Shown here in pieces: positions 61,571 to 64,000 of a stretch of 64,000 nt of DNA. The position numbers were made by a program, and so were the translations under genes. The DNA comes from Artemia franciscana. Taxonomy: Eukaryota; Arthropoda; Branchiopoda; Anostraca; Artemiidae. The notes under the pieces were generated by a model. The model made no database searches and had not been told where the DNA came from. It saw nothing but the letters and a program-made list of their open reading frames with translations. Positions within the stretch are counted from its first letter, which is position 1. The number at the start of each line of letters is the position of its first letter. The stretch spans positions 29,029,355 to 29,093,354 of the forward strand of contig NC_088883.1 in the NCBI RefSeq assembly GCF_032884065.1, written 5' to 3'.

Positions 61571-61750
61571 TGGTTAAAAATTGATGATCTGTTTGAAAAA
61601 GAGAGACATGTGAGACAAGCAATGGCTTCACGTGCTGGAGTACTTTCCTTGCTCCTACACTCCACCTACAACCACGCCCTCATGGACCCTCAACCCGAAC
61701 CGGAGAAAGTCCAACAAGCGGTTCCCCACTCAGATCATGATTACTTCTAG
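61571..61750 (+). CDS. CXXC1: CXXC1 terminal exon F (main copy)
   Basis: Last coding exon: 59 codons plus TAG at 61748-61750, phase 0 after CTCTTTTAG. It encodes WLKIDDLFEKERHVRQAMAS, RAGVLSLLLHSTYNHALMDP and a tail ending SDHDYF. The W.K.D.LFE.E..VR.AM..RAGLL segment closes the CFP1 protein. It has His where the left copy has Gln. Confidence 0.95.
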   Translation, partial: WLKIDDLFEKERHVRQAMASRAGVLSLLLHSTYNHALMDPQPEPEKVQQAVPHSDHDYF

Positions 61751-61926
61751 CCTATTAGCCGCTAATGTACTGTTGTATAGGCTTTAATGTGCTGTTGTGA
61801 GGTTGTATAGGATCTACTCTGCTCTTGTGAAATGTAGTGTACCGTTGTGAGGAAGAAAAGAAAAGTGTAAAACTACATACTCCAGCATATTCATCATCGA
61901 AAGGAGAGAATTTCTTTGGTACTCCA

Positions 61927-61932
61927 AATAAA
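61927..61932 (+). terminator. CXXC1: AATAAA polyadenylation signal (main copy)
   Basis: AATAAA about 175 bases beyond the stop codon, conserved with 6961-6966. Confidence 0.5.
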
Positions 61933-63119
61933 TTTTATCTCTCACTTTTATGACAACGCAAGTATATGTTTCCAATTGTGTCACCATTAGTGCTTGTTTC
62001 GAAACAATTTATGTATATTTGTCGATCCATCATTTTTCGTAATGTTGGGGCTATCAATGTTCTGGTGAAAAAAATAATGGTCTTCGGCCCTAATATGGTT
62101 CTAGGGCTCCATATAGAATATTACTTTCAGATCTGAGAGTGTGGTTTGCGTACTGGTTTATTTTATAATAAGTACGTGGTTGTTTAAATTTGAGTGTACC
62201 GCAGCCCCCTTGACTGAAGGAGGTTCAGAAAGGCTGTGTGACGTTTTTAGACTAATAAATTATTTAGCAATGCAGTAAAAATAATTGAATGAGTTTCATT
62301 TTTATATAAATTTAAAGAAATTAAATAGATATAATAGATAAATTATTTATTATGATCTAAACGAAATTAATTTTATTGATAATAAATACAATTATAAGTT
62401 AAGATATTAAAATTATTCAACTAGTTGATAATTTAAGAAAAAATAGTTTATTAATTTTAATTATTAAACAAATTTAAAGATATTGAATAATTTAATAATT
62501 TGGCAATTTTGAATGATTTAATCAAAATTAGTATTATTAAATGTAAAAATTAATTAAATTATCAATTAATAAATTAAAAATTGTCAAAAATAAATTCTAA
62601 AGGGTTATGTAACATTTTTATATTAATAAATGCGTTGAAAATTTAATAAAAAAAGGCGTTAAATAAATTTCTTATTCAATGAATTTAAAGAAATCAGATA
62701 CTTTACCAACAAATTATTTTGAATTATTTAAATAAGATTAATTTTATTGCAGTAGAGCCACGGTTATCCTTGGTAATGTGGACCAAGAGCACCTTGGATA
62801 AATAAAAACTCAGATAACACGGATTCTATGAACAGTCAAGAAAGAAACATATGGTAAAATGAATAAAACTCGGTTACTTTTGGATTACAAATGAAAAATG
62901 TTCAACATAAAGCAAAGTAAGATATGATTAAATTAATACTATAATGTTTGCATTTAGGTTTTCTTGATTGATTTTACTGGGTATATGTTAGATTCACTTG
63001 GATTTTTCTCTCTCAGAGACGAAAAGAGTTACCTTTTGCATCAGTTTTTTATGCTGTTGGGGTGGAATGTCCCAGATTAAAATGATATAAGGAGTCAAAA
63101 GTTTAAAGTAAAGAAAAAA
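61933..63119. other. AT-rich intergenic DNA downstream of CXXC1 (no gene)
   Basis: Matches 6967-7975 and then 8780-9016. It carries only one unit of the block expanded in the left copy. Confidence 0.6.
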
Positions 63120-63198
63120 ACGTTCATCGGTTGGAGTCGAACCCACAAAGCCTTCGGTAATTAAACGAACCTGCTATTGCAAACTAAGGCAGCCACCA
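63120..63198 (-). pseudogene. tRNA-like segment, right copy
   Basis: Copy of 9017-9095, with the B-box GGTTCGACTCC and an A-box-like segment (one change, TGGCTGCCTTAG). It is not foldable into a convincing tRNA. Confidence 0.33.
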
Positions 63199-64000
63199 GG
63201 ACCCTTATTCATTGCATTTAAATCCCGACTTTACTCTTCAACGAATTAATAAAATTTGCACATGCAATACTTGTTAGGTGCATTATAATATATTTTTATA
63301 GAAAAAACTAACATAATAGCAAATTCTTGATATTGCCTTTTTCCCGTGAGAGGTATTGACAGTGTCATTAGCAAAAATTGGTTAAAAGTTTTTGAGAGGT
63401 AGTGAAGAGAAGGGAGGTTTGGGAGGTTTTAAAGAGAAGAGGTGCATTCGTCAGTGCATCAACCTCGCAGGATCCCATGCTGTGACAAGTCTGTAATAAT
63501 AGTTGGCTATTTTTATGAAAAGCAAACTTTTTTTTATTTTTCAAGTAAAAAAAATGATATAATCAAAAATTCGCTTTCAGAGATAGGGAATAGGGAAAAG
63601 TACGCATTTTGGGAGAAAATCCTGGCAAGTTTTGTAACTTTCTATAAGGAGCAATTTTTTGCTCGCTATCTATAAAAAATTCTGGATTTTTACCCAATAC
63701 TAAGCTTTTTTCTCTTAAAATTTTTCGATAATTGCACTGCAAGTACATAATTCGTGTAAGCTTCTCTTAAGAAAGTGAAAAAAGAATAAATAAAGGTTCT
63801 TTAAGTACAGGAGGGAGGCTTCAATTCGTCCGCTCCCAATTCTCCTCCGGGGTAGAGTGCCAGGAAGTTAAGCGCAATTATTTGTTTGAATCACAATCCC
63901 TGAAGTGATTGAGTTTGTTTCAGGTTTTGAGGTTTATTTAGGGGTTTTATTTGAGGTTTTCAGGTTTGTTTGCATTATTTAGGCACAGTCATTAAGTAAA

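Larger units (their letters stand above)
54409..64000 (+). repeat. Right copy of the segmental duplication
   Basis: Counterpart of 1-9892, running off the right edge. The offset to the left copy is 54408 at the start, 55065 at exon E, 54966 at exon F and about 54108 at the end. The changes come from the LINE tail at 55572-55749 and an extra stretch near 56620-57390 here, and from the expansion at 7985-8860 in the left copy. Confidence 0.93.

Overview
This is a eukaryotic, AT-rich, repeat-dense genomic window. I see no operons, bacterial genes or CRISPR arrays. The one recognisable host gene is on the + strand. It is an orthologue of CXXC1/CFP1, the CpG-binding subunit of SET1/COMPASS histone H3K4 methyltransferase complexes. 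The gene is split into short phase-0 exons separated by introns of about 4-8 kb. Long introns, Helitrons, Penelope-like and LINE fragments and very long (TA)n tracts suggest a metazoan, probably an arthropod. A crustacean is a guess only.

Layout. 1-9892 is the left copy of a segmental duplication whose right copy is 54409-64000. Each copy holds the last two CXXC1 exons (2576-2713 and 6605-6784; 57641-57778 and 61571-61750), the 3' UTR, and the same LINE fragments. 9.9-14.6 kb holds short local tandem repeats and a decayed LINE. 14.8-16.2 kb is a non-autonomous Helitron. 16.2-23.1 kb is a nest of inverted and direct copies of one dispersed repeat family, with a Penelope-like (GIY-YIG) remnant inside it. 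24573-24672 is a 100-N scaffold gap. 24673-29797 is the Rep/helicase part and 3' terminus of a formerly autonomous Helitron, carrying several frame lesions. 29.8-33.2 kb has (TA)n, small repeats and a roughly 115-bp minisatellite that ends exactly at a CXXC1 splice acceptor. CXXC1 exons follow at 33195, 38155, 42594, 51024, 57641 and 61571. Their introns are filled with LINE 3' ends, a reverse-transcriptase pseudogene, a head-to-tail cluster of minus-strand Helitrons (43.2-47.8 kb) and a degenerate satellite (48.5-50.9 kb).

How it fits together. The six right-hand exons join in frame to the C-terminal part of CXXC1: cysteine-rich segments, a coiled-coil, and the CpG-binding-protein C-terminal zinc-finger domain. 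I could not find the PHD and CXXC exons in the window. The left pair of exons duplicates only the 3' end as far as this window shows. Because an N gap lies between the two copies, this may be a real tandem gene duplication or an unmerged haplotype. Everything else is mobile or tandem repeat DNA. The most unusual signals are the splice-site-bearing minisatellite, the clustered TGACGTCA palindromes at Helitron 5' ends, and the double hairpin-CTAG Helitron 3' terminus.
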